Positions 1-5,400 of a stretch of DNA of 11,216 nt are shown here, one piece after another (position 1 is the stretch's first letter; each line of letters starts with the position of its first letter). The notes under the pieces were generated by a model that saw nothing but the letters and a program-made list of their open reading frames with translations, searched no databases and had not been told where the DNA came from. The position numbers and the translations under genes were made by a program. Source of the DNA: Pirellulales bacterium (GTDB taxonomy: Bacteria > Planctomycetota > Planctomycetia > Pirellulales > JALHLM01); assembly GCA_022844585.1 (NCBI GenBank), contig JALHLM010000164.1, positions 1 to 11,216 on the forward strand. Direction: 5' to 3'.

Positions 1-99
1 CGCGAGCGGCAGGCAAACGCAAACCACGGCCGCCATCAGCCAGAGGCGATAGATATCACCTCGCCGCGTCGATTCCGGTTGGATCGTTGCGCAACGCAT
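1..99 (-). CDS. N-terminus of a membrane or secreted protein of unknown function (cut by window edge)
   Basis: An ATG at 97-99 opens a minus-strand frame that stays open to base 1, giving 33 residues. It begins MRCATIQPEST, has a basic stretch (TRRGDIYR), then a hydrophobic run LWLMAAVVCVCLPLA that looks like a membrane helix or signal-anchor core. A GAGG lies 10 bases before the ATG, a plausible ribosome binding site. A second in-frame ATG (34-36) sits inside the hydrophobic run and is a less likely start. The positive-then-hydrophobic order is typical of exported or membrane proteins, but most of the gene lies outside the window, so the family cannot be named. It reads away from the dispersed repeat and from the unknown secreted-protein gene. 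I am only moderately sure it is a real gene. Confidence 0.45.
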   Translation of the reverse strand, partial: MRCATIQPESTRRGDIYRLWLMAAVVCVCLPLA

Positions 100-182
100 C
101 GAAAACAAGCCTCGTTTCTCTTTTCCCCAAACGCGCCGGCCGCATCCAGCCAATGAGTGCTACGTCACAAATAAATGCTCGG

Positions 183-213
183 GCAAGCGAATGATCGCGC
201 AAGCAAATGATCG
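183..213. repeat. 15-base tandem direct repeat, period 16
   Basis: Two copies, GCAAGCGAATGATCG (183-197) and GCAAGCAAATGATCG (199-213), differ at one base and are one base apart. They lie about 85-115 bases upstream of the partial minus-strand gene at 1-99, where a regulator-binding site could sit. The role is inferred from position only. Confidence 0.6.
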
Positions 214-226
214 TCGGAAGTGAAAT

Positions 227-367
227 CAAGCCCCAACAGGCGACCGTCAGTAGCCAGGGGTGAGCGAAGCGAACCCCTGGACTTCTGCGACCCAATCACC
301 AGTAGCCCCATCGGGGCGGGCGACAATTCGCAGCCAAACTCCATTCACCGGAACACTAACGTATGAC
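227..367 (+). repeat. Dispersed intergenic repeat, copy 1 (multi-hairpin element)
   Basis: This copy shares an ordered set of blocks with the element at 3318-3437. The shared blocks are CAAGCCCCAA, then GGCGACCGTCAG followed directly by TAGCCAGGGG, then a central palindrome (arms CCAGGGGT 254-261 and ACCCCTGG 273-280 around GAGCGAAGCGA). A GCCCC-ATC-GGGGC hairpin follows at 305-317, and the copy ends in the block AACACTAAC (352-360). The hairpins are kept although the sequence between the blocks differs. I recall similar elements as common in planctomycete intergenic DNA; their function is not known to me. Read on the minus strand the element yields peptides such as PWLLTVA, which can be mistaken for genes. 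Confidence 0.8.
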
Positions 368-487
368 GCACCACCAGAGCCATTCGCCCCAGCCCAGCGC
401 ATCTTGAGTGTAAGGGCCCGCCAAGAGGGTGGAAAGAGAGCGCCGATATTTCTGACCAAACACCAAGGCCGCCGAATTTCCGGCCGG

Positions 488-516
488 CCAGCCCGCGCCA
501 ATCCGCTGCGGGCTGG
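488..516 (-). terminator. Terminator-like hairpin behind the secreted-protein gene
   Basis: Perfect 9-base arms CCAGCCCGC (488-496) and GCGGGCTGG (508-516) enclose an 11-base loop. The hairpin begins 24 bases past the stop codon of the minus-strand gene ending at 541. No T-run follows it on the minus strand, so it is not a classical intrinsic terminator. It could act as a 3'-end stabiliser or with a termination factor. Confidence 0.45.
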
Positions 517-540
517 GTCTCAGAAACTGCGCGCCCGAAT

Positions 541-2004
541 CTAGAACTGAAGCTTGTATTTCTGCGACATCTTGGCCCGCATCGCGGCAGCTTCGTTTTC
601 CAGTTTGACGGAGATCTCTCGGGCGGAACGAGCACCCGCGGCCTTCTCTTCAGCCCGGACCTGGCGGCGCTGTCCCTGGGTGTCCGAGTCGGAATAATAC
701 CAGCCGTCCCAGCCGGAATAGTACGTGTCGCCGCCATAGATCGCGGCGTTGCGTTCCGCGGAATTGATGCCAATGCCCTGCAGCGAGGCGGCCATTTCGC
801 GCAGTTGTGTGCTCACGCTCGCGCCATAGGCCACCATCTCCGGATCGACGTCCAACGTGGGCATGCGATCAATACGGCGCGCGGCGTTGGTGATCCATTG
901 CGCCACCTGCCCGAAGGTCTTCGCGTCCTTGTGCTTGAGCTGCAGCGACGTGAACTGCTTGTCGACGGTCTTGAAGTAAGTGCGCGACGCCTCCGCCATG
1001 GCGGAGACCGGCGTCGTCTTCGGTTTGGGGGCCGCGGCGGCCGATTCGCTCGCTACGGCGGTCATGCTTTCGGTGGGAACCGAGACGAGTCCCATCAATT
1101 GGCGCATGCTGTCCGGGCCCAGGTCGCCTTCGAGGGCCAGGGTGGATTTACCAACCGACGCTTTCCAATCCGCGAACTCGTCCAGCATGATGCCGGCTCC
1201 GCCGATGGCGCTCAGCAACAGCGGCTTGGCCAGTTCCTTCAGACTCGAGGGATCCTCGGCAAAATCGACGATCAATTTGCCGTGGCACTTGTCGCCGATC
1301 TTGATCCCCAACCGCACGCCTTGAATGCTGGTCAACAATGCGGCAGTGGCGGGAATGTCTTTGATTTGATCCTTCAACTCCCCTTCGCGCAGCCGCTCTT
1401 CCAGCAATTGCTGCGGCAGCACGTCGGTCAGATCGATCGACAGGATAATGTCGGTGCCGGCCGTGTCGCTGTACGAGCTCGCCTTGGCGATGTATTCCGA
1501 AACACTGCCTTCGCCGGACTTGACCCGCTTAATCCACCGCGCGGCGAGTTGCCGGTTCGTCGGCAGCAGCGCACCAACTTGCGAGTCTCCCAAGTCGACG
1601 AGCATGGCGCGCCGGGTACCGATCGCCTGCGCGCCGGCAATGTTCTCGACGGTGCTGTTCAATTTAGCGGCCGCACTGACAAACGCCGGCGGGCTGGAGA
1701 GCTCCATGATGGCGGCCTCCCAGACCGGGCGATGCCGCTCCAGGTCAAGCTGCGAGACCATCACAAACTGCGTGGCGGTCGGCGGGATCATGATCTCCCT
1801 TTCCGCAAACGCCTCGGCCAGCTTTTCGGCCGTCCCGTGGCTCTTCGCGTAGTCGCTGCCCAGGATCTGGGCGACATTGATCACGATCGCCACGTTGGCG
1901 CCTTCCGGCGATTTCTTCAGCAGTTCCTCGAAGGTGGCCGCGTTTGCCACCGTCGTCGCCAGGAGAATCGTCGCAAAAACCGCCCAGGAAGCCAAGAATC
2001 GCAT
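541..2004 (-). CDS. Secreted or periplasmic protein of unknown function
   Basis: The protein has 487 residues. I chose the ATG at 2002-2004 because it opens a clean signal peptide: MRF, a hydrophobic core (LASWAVFATILLATTVA) and a cleavage site near ANA-AT at residues 20-24. The frame stays open further upstream to a GTG at 2158-2160, but that would bury the signal peptide 52 residues in. The mature part has a mixed alpha/beta-looking region (about 25-315), an Ala/Pro/Lys linker (about 316-334), a helical segment, an aromatic patch YYSGWDGWYYSDSD (428-441) and a charged helical tail ending KYKLQF. I see no catalytic motif, membrane helix or known domain. Planctomycetes encode many such lineage-restricted exported proteins. 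The gene is divergent from rplM, with a promoter and palindrome candidate at 2043-2084. It is clearly a gene; its function is unknown. Confidence 0.85.
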   Translation of the reverse strand: MRFLASWAVFATILLATTVANAATFEELLKKSPEGANVAIVINVAQILGSDYAKSHGTAEKLAEAFAEREIMIPPTATQFVMVSQLDLERHRPVWEAAIMELSSPPAFVSAAAKLNSTVENIAGAQAIGTRRAMLVDLGDSQVGALLPTNRQLAARWIKRVKSGEGSVSEYIAKASSYSDTAGTDIILSIDLTDVLPQQLLEERLREGELKDQIKDIPATAALLTSIQGVRLGIKIGDKCHGKLIVDFAEDPSSLKELAKPLLLSAIGGAGIMLDEFADWKASVGKSTLALEGDLGPDSMRQLMGLVSVPTESMTAVASESAAAAPKPKTTPVSAMAEASRTYFKTVDKQFTSLQLKHKDAKTFGQVAQWITNAARRIDRMPTLDVDPEMVAYGASVSTQLREMAASLQGIGINSAERNAAIYGGDTYYSGWDGWYYSDSDTQGQRRQVRAEEKAAGARSAREISVKLENEAAAMRAKMSQKYKLQF

Positions 2005-2042
2005 CGAAGCGCCGCCCAAAAGTTGGTGAGATGTGACTGCAA

Positions 2043-2084
2043 ATAGCGTAGCTATCGTAACTTGCGACGGAGGTAGTTCGCAAG
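2043..2084 (-). promoter_or_regulatory. Promoter and operator-like palindromes of the secreted-protein gene
   Basis: On the minus strand, TTGCGA (2078-2083) and TACGAT (2054-2059) are 18 bases apart and resemble -35 and -10 boxes, with about 50 bases left to the ATG at 2004. A perfect inverted repeat, CTTGCGA (2061-2067) and TCGCAAG (2078-2084), overlaps the -35. A second small one, ATAGC-GTA-GCTAT (2043-2055), overlaps the -10 and likely start region. A repressor or activator site is an inference. Confidence 0.4.
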
Positions 2085-2162
2085 CTTTCAGATCCCGCAT
2101 ATTCCAGCCGAATTCGCGGCACGCCCAGCCAACTTCGGCCTCATAAACCCAGCTTTCCACCC

Positions 2163-2191
2163 TTGTCGCCCGCCCGCCGAGCCGCTACATT
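2163..2191 (+). promoter_or_regulatory. Candidate promoter of rplM-rpsI
   Basis: TTGTCG (2163-2168) and TACATT (2186-2191) are separated by 17 bases, each matching the sigma-70 consensus at four of six positions. Transcription would start near 2198, giving an rplM leader of roughly 85 bases. The site is back to back with the promoter candidate of the minus-strand secreted-protein gene. Confidence 0.4.
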
Positions 2192-2205
2192 GCTGGTTTC
2201 CCTTG

Positions 2206-2254
2206 GGCCGATTCCCGGCCGAACGGGGGGCCGTTGCCTGTCGGACAGGAACGG
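2206..2254 (+). promoter_or_regulatory. Structured 5' leader of rplM with competing helices
   Basis: Three helices can be drawn in the leader. GGCCG (2206-2210) pairs with CGGCC (2216-2220). A 10-pair stem at 2231-2254 (CCGTT, bulged G, CCTGT, loop CGG, ACAGG, AACGG) ends 29 bases before the rplM ATG. A second AACGG at 2222-2226 can also pair with CCGTT (2231-2235) across GGGG, which excludes the long stem. Ribosomal-protein leaders are often autoregulated, including that of L13 in other phyla. Regulation here is an inference. Confidence 0.4.
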
Positions 2255-2283
2255 CGATTTCCGCTTTGAAGGATGGGTTTGAG

Positions 2284-2727
2284 ATGCTTTCGCAGAAGTC
2301 GTACGTCGCCAAGCCGGGTGAAGTCGAGCAGAAATGGCTGCTCGTCGACGCCAAGGACAAAATCGTCGGCCGCCTGGCCTCCGAGATCGCCGTGATCCTG
2401 ATGGGCAAGCACCGCCCCACATATACGCCGCACACCGATACCGGAGACTTTGTCGTGGTCACCAACGCGGAGCGCGTGGTGTTCACCGGCAAGAAGTGGG
2501 ACCAGAAGCGCTACACCTGGTACACCGGCTACACGCGGCAGAAGAGCGAATCGGCCGCCGAACGGCTCGCCAAGCAGCCGGAGACGATTCTCCGCGAGGC
2601 GGTCCGCCGGATGCTGCCGAAGAACAAACTCGCCGTGAAGATGTTGGACAAACTCAAAATCTACAAGGGCGCTGAGCATCCGCATCAGGCCCAGGATCCC
2701 CAGCCCGTCGAGTTGGCGGTCAGCTAG
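2284..2727 (+). CDS. rplM: 50S ribosomal protein L13 (uL13)
   Basis: The protein has 147 residues, close to the usual 142-150 for bacterial L13. It is an early-assembly protein of the large subunit that binds 23S rRNA. The family signature runs throughout: KWLLVDAKDKIVGRLASEIA near the N-terminus, GKHRPTYTPHTDTGDFVVV, NAERVVFTGKKW, YTWYTGYT, the MLPKNKLA segment and the C-terminal LKIYKGAEHPHQAQDPQP. The frame is open back to 2203, but alignment with L13 favours the ATG at 2284, which has GAAGGA (2268-2273) 10 bases before it. It is followed 53 bases later by rpsI, the conserved bacterial order, and both probably share the promoter and folded leader upstream. Nothing is unusual in the protein itself. 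Confidence 0.98.
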   Translation: MLSQKSYVAKPGEVEQKWLLVDAKDKIVGRLASEIAVILMGKHRPTYTPHTDTGDFVVVTNAERVVFTGKKWDQKRYTWYTGYTRQKSESAAERLAKQPETILREAVRRMLPKNKLAVKMLDKLKIYKGAEHPHQAQDPQPVELAVS

Positions 2728-2780
2728 GATCGATTTCCCGTCTCAAATCAATTACGCATCGCTCAGAGGATTGTCCGTCG

Positions 2781-3179
2781 ATGGCCAACGCCACTGCAGA
2801 TTCGCTCGGAACTGGACGCCGTAAGACCTCGGTCGCCCGCGTGCGCATTCGCCCGGGTTCCGGCAAAATCACGATCAACCAACGCCCCTTGGACGATTTC
2901 TTCCACAATGTGAAGGATCGCGCAGCGGTGCTCGCGCCGCTGGAAAGCACAGGCCAACTGGAAGCGGTCGATGTGATCATCGACGTCAAGGGCGGCGGCA
3001 TGACCGGCCAGTCCGGCGCTTGCAAGCTCGGCATCGCCCGAGCATTGAAAGGCCACAGCAGTGAGCTGGAACCCGCACTACGTCAAGCAAGCATGCTGAC
3101 CCGCGACGGCCGCATGAAAGAACGCAAGAAGTACGGCCTCCGCGGCGCCCGCCGTGGCACGCAATTCTCGAAGCGTTAG
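2781..3179 (+). CDS. rpsI: 30S ribosomal protein S9 (uS9)
   Basis: The protein has 132 residues, against 130 in E. coli. S9 sits in the head of the small subunit, and its C-terminal tail reaches the P-site tRNA. Recognisable parts are GTGRRKTSVARVRI near the start, GSGKITINQRPLDDFF, the glycine-rich VKGGGMTGQSGA, the RQASMLTRDGRMKERKK block and the basic tail ending in the invariant SKR. An AGAGGA-like ribosome binding site lies about 10 bases before the ATG. The gene is second in the rplM-rpsI operon, with no promoter evident in the 53-base gap, and is closed by the intrinsic terminator at 3209-3240. It is complete and ordinary. Confidence 0.98.
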   Translation: MANATADSLGTGRRKTSVARVRIRPGSGKITINQRPLDDFFHNVKDRAAVLAPLESTGQLEAVDVIIDVKGGGMTGQSGACKLGIARALKGHSSELEPALRQASMLTRDGRMKERKKYGLRGARRGTQFSKR

Positions 3180-3208
3180 GCTTCGTCGCAGTTTCATTAC
3201 GAACAACG

Positions 3209-3240
3209 ACCCCCGCGCGGCAACCGCCCGGGGGTTTTTT
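3209..3240 (+). terminator. Rho-independent terminator of rplM-rpsI
   Basis: The outer stem ACCCCCG (3209-3215) pairs with CGGGGGT (3229-3235). A C-C mismatch and an inner GCGG-CAA-CCGC helix complete the hairpin, followed by a run of six T (3235-3240). It starts 30 bases after the rpsI stop codon. Confidence 0.92.
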
Positions 3241-3261
3241 CGTTGCTGAAAGCTGCCAGCG

Positions 3262-3293
3262 GATCGTCGCACTACGATCGTCGAGTAGACGAT
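3262..3293. repeat. Two overlapping small palindromes
   Basis: GATCGT-CGCACT-ACGATC (3262-3279) overlaps ATCGTC-GAGTA-GACGAT (3277-3293), so only one can form at a time. They also give a direct repeat GATCGTCG at 3262 and 3276. They lie between the ribosomal terminator and repeat copy 2; no role can be assigned. Confidence 0.4.
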
Positions 3294-3317
3294 TCCAAAC
3301 TCTCAACCCGGCGAATC

Positions 3318-3437
3318 CAAGCCCCAAGGGGGCGACCGTCAGTAGCCAGGGGTTAAGCGAAGCGAAAAAACCCCTGAAAAAGACGGCAATGCGTCCCCGC
3401 AGCCTCAAAGGGGCGGCCGAAACACTAACCTGTGACC
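3318..3437 (+). repeat. Dispersed intergenic repeat, copy 2 (multi-hairpin element)
   Basis: This is the second copy of the element at 227-367, in the same orientation. The blocks run in the same order: CAAGCCCCAA, then GGCGACCGTCAG followed directly by TAGCCAGGGG. The palindrome is CAGGGGTT (3347-3354) and AACCCCTG (3369-3376) with an AAGCGAAGCG-rich loop. Next come GCCTC-AAA-GGGGC (3402-3414) and AACACTAAC (3421-3429). Here the opening block also forms a clean GCCCC-AAG-GGGGC hairpin. Compared with copy 1, one C:G pair of the third hairpin is a T:G wobble, so pairing is kept. It ends about 25 bases from the desaturase stop codon. Confidence 0.85.
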
Positions 3438-3462
3438 GCGCGGGCCAACATGCGTCGGAATC

Positions 3463-4413
3463 CTATCCAGCCGCGCGACCTCGCGCACGTTGCACACGCG
3501 GCGGCACGACATCCCAGGCCAATCCAACGTATTTCAAGGCCAGAATCATCAGATAGGTCGTGTCGAGTTCCCACCAGCGATGCCGCACGCTGGCGCTGGC
3601 CGGATCCCAGTGATGGTTGTTGTGCCAACCTTCGCCATTGGCCAGGAGGGCCACGAGCCAGTTGTTGCGGCTGTTCTCGTCGGTCTCGTGCGTGCGATAC
3701 CCGTAGAGATGCGTCAACGAGTTGACGCTCCACGTGATGTGCCAGACCGCGACGGTGCGCAATAACACGCCCCAGACGACCAGACTGGCGCCCCATTGGC
3801 TCGACGCCGCCCAAGATTCACCTGTCGCCAGCCCCAAGCACACGCCGCACAGGTAGTAACCCAGCGTCTGCGCGAGATAAATCCACATCACCCAGAGCGG
3901 GCGTTTTTCGAGCGCCATGAAGAAGGGATCGCTCAGCACGTCCTGGGCGTATTTGTGATACACGCCAATGCTGTGATTCGTCGGATTGCGACGAAACAGC
4001 CAGCCAATGTGCGACCAGCCGACGCTATCGAACGGCGAATGCGGATCGTCCAGCTCGTCGGAGTGGCGATGGTGCATCCGGTGCGTCGCCACCCAGCGCC
4101 CGGGCGTATCTTGCATCGAGCAGAGCGCGATGATCGACAGCGCGCGCTCGAAAAAGGGATAGGTGCGAAAGCTCCGATGGGACAACAGACGGTGATAGCC
4201 GATGTTGATGCCCAGGCATCCGAAAAAGTGGACGCCCACGAACATCACCGCCACGCCTGTCCAAGAAAAGAACCACGGCAGCGCCGCCAGCAAGGCCAGC
4301 GCATGAATGACCACAATCGGCAGGAAATACGGCCAAAACAGCGGGAGTTTCAGCAGCGATGGATTCTGCGGACGGGAGAATCCAGCCGTTGCCGCCGTGA
4401 TTGCTTCCTGCAT
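3463..4413 (-). CDS. Membrane fatty acid desaturase (acyl-CoA/lipid delta-9 type)
   Basis: The protein has 316 residues and belongs to the membrane-bound di-iron desaturase family (stearoyl-CoA desaturase/OLE1 type). This family uses oxygen to insert a cis double bond into saturated acyl chains and so tunes membrane fluidity. The three histidine boxes that hold the two irons are intact: HRLLSH (about 74-79), HRMHH (111-115) and HNNHH (264-268). The conserved NSLTHLYG (about 231-238) and GEGWHNNHH contexts are also present. Hydrophobic segments at about 26-52, 53-73, 177-200 and 207-225 fit the four-helix topology. I chose the ATG at 4411-4413, which has GGTGG six bases or so before it; a GTG three codons upstream is possible. 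The electron donor is not encoded here. Exact substrate and bond position cannot be read from sequence. Two tandem hairpins lie upstream of the start. Confidence 0.92.
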   Translation of the reverse strand: MQEAITAATAGFSRPQNPSLLKLPLFWPYFLPIVVIHALALLAALPWFFSWTGVAVMFVGVHFFGCLGINIGYHRLLSHRSFRTYPFFERALSIIALCSMQDTPGRWVATHRMHHRHSDELDDPHSPFDSVGWSHIGWLFRRNPTNHSIGVYHKYAQDVLSDPFFMALEKRPLWVMWIYLAQTLGYYLCGVCLGLATGESWAASSQWGASLVVWGVLLRTVAVWHITWSVNSLTHLYGYRTHETDENSRNNWLVALLANGEGWHNNHHWDPASASVRHRWWELDTTYLMILALKYVGLAWDVVPPRVQRARGRAAG

Positions 4414-4446
4414 CACACCCACCGATCTGAATCAGAAGTTTCCGCC

Positions 4447-4481
4447 GCGAGCTCCGCTCGCATTCGCTAGCACCGCTAGCG
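4447..4481 (-). repeat. Two tandem perfect hairpins upstream of the desaturase gene
   Basis: GCGAGC-TCC-GCTCGC (4447-4461) and CGCTAGC-ACC-GCTAGCG (4465-4481) stand three bases apart. Each has perfect arms and a three-base loop. They end 33 bases before the desaturase ATG, so they would lie in its leader if transcription starts further upstream. They could instead be a dispersed palindromic repeat. Confidence 0.6.
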
Positions 4482-4581
4482 TCGGACGGCACGACATATC
4501 TGAAGTTTATCGGGTTCCCGCAATTGGCGATACCGCTGCTTGGTTGCATTTGCGGCAAAAGCGTCGGAAATCATGCGTTCA

Positions 4582-4596
4582 TGGCACTCGCTGCCA
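4582..4596 (-). other. Weak hairpin behind the DUF2293 gene
   Basis: TGGCA (4582-4586) and TGCCA (4592-4596) pair across five bases, 13 bases after the DUF2293 stop codon. The stem is only five pairs and no T-run follows, so this is at best a weak terminator or stabiliser. The rest of 4482-4609 shows nothing I can name. Confidence 0.25.
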
Positions 4597-4609
4597 CTAG
4601 TGTTTCTTG

Positions 4610-5323
4610 TCAATCGTCCATGGCCGGGTGGAAATCGTCGCCGCCATAAACTGCGCCGGCCGACAGCGCCCTTTGCAACGGGCAGCGTTTGAGGGGCGCA
4701 TCCCCGCCTCGATAACGCTCCAGCAACGCCTTTGACCGCTGCGCCAGCATGCGCCGCACTTCCCGTCGCTGGCCCTCCGCGCGTGGAATCGGCATCGAGT
4801 CGTAGGCCGTCGTCCGATGGCGCATCCACGCGATCACGGCGGCCTCGGCTCGTTGCTCGACCGGAATGCGCTTCGTCCGCGCCACGGTGCCACTCCCGAC
4901 CGGCGTGGCATGCAATGCCACGGCTTGCGCGAGCCTCATTGCAAGCGCCGCATGCATTGGATGGAAGTCGAGGAAGGCGACAATCGCCCCGGTAAAGTCT
5001 TCGACGTATTCCTCTTGAACCTTTTCCCTTCGCTTGGCACCGGCCTGCTTGCGCTTGGCGAAACTCTCGGTGGATCGCTCGGCACTGAGCGCGGCCCGAA
5101 TCGTTTCAATCGTCGCCGCCGGCGCTAATACTCCCCTCGAGTAGCACTTTCGGCGAATCCATTCCTGCACGACCCAATGTTCGCCCGCAGCTTTCACGCG
5201 ACGCGTCAAAGCGGCATCGCCCGGCGGCAAGAGCACCCAGCCTGGCGGGACGTTCAGGACTTCGCCAGCAGGAGATCGCACGGTATTCGGCGTTGGGCCG
5301 GGGGCATATGTATGCGTGCTCAT
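4610..5323 (-). CDS. DUF2293 domain-containing protein
   Basis: The protein has 237 residues and no signal peptide, so it is probably cytoplasmic. The N-terminal part (about 1-75) has the segment PGWVLLPPGDAALTRRVKAA that I recall from planctomycete members. It is followed by a charged helical stretch (AERSTESFAKRKQAGAKRRE...) and the DUF2293 domain (about 114-208). Signatures are HATPVGSGTVARTKRIP (about 138-154) and AVIAWMRHRTTAYDSM (162-177). A short acidic tail ends DDFHPAMDD. The biochemical function of DUF2293 is unknown; the many Arg and Lys residues would allow nucleic-acid binding, but that is a guess. I chose the ATG at 5321-5323 (MSTHTYAPGP) because homologues I recall start there. 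An earlier in-frame ATG at 5417-5419 would overlap the LRR gene and add a low-complexity leader. It lies 77 bases behind the LRR gene on the same strand. Confidence 0.85.
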   Translation of the reverse strand: MSTHTYAPGPTPNTVRSPAGEVLNVPPGWVLLPPGDAALTRRVKAAGEHWVVQEWIRRKCYSRGVLAPAATIETIRAALSAERSTESFAKRKQAGAKRREKVQEEYVEDFTGAIVAFLDFHPMHAALAMRLAQAVALHATPVGSGTVARTKRIPVEQRAEAAVIAWMRHRTTAYDSMPIPRAEGQRREVRRMLAQRSKALLERYRGGDAPLKRCPLQRALSAGAVYGGDDFHPAMDD

Positions 5324-5400
5324 AGCTCGACTTGGCCTTCGATTTGAACGACTCTGAGCATGGCTGCCTGCTGCGAACGAGTTGGACGCCACGCTCGGGC

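Larger units (their letters stand above)
100..540. other. Intergenic region, no gene supported
   Basis: No convincing coding frame exists here. The frames that are open across this stretch depend on the dispersed repeat or are GC-driven antisense frames. The region holds the tandem direct repeat at 183-213, repeat copy 1 at 227-367 and the inverted repeat at 488-516. I see nothing recognisable in 368-487. Confidence 0.6.

Noticed and set aside
56..295. Minus-strand 79-residue frame in the left intergenic region
   Set aside because: Its start lies just upstream of repeat copy 1 and its first part (FAHPWLLTVA) is the repeat translated; it also overlaps the better-supported partial gene start at 97-99.
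805..2046. Long plus-strand open frame opposite the secreted-protein gene
   Set aside because: Its peptide is rich in Arg, Gly and His, has no recognisable domain and lies wholly antisense to a gene with a clear signal peptide; long antisense frames are expected in GC-rich DNA.
2203..2283. Longer rplM starting at 2203
   Set aside because: The extra 27 residues are not found in L13 proteins and would consume the folded leader; the ATG at 2284 has a ribosome binding site.
3347..3376. Intrinsic terminator for the desaturase in repeat copy 2
   Set aside because: On the minus strand the T-run falls in the loop of the hairpin and not after it, so it does not have terminator geometry.
2986..3408. 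Minus-strand frame across the rpsI 3' end and repeat copy 2
   Set aside because: It overlaps rpsI, crosses the terminator and owes its PWLLTVA segment to the dispersed repeat.
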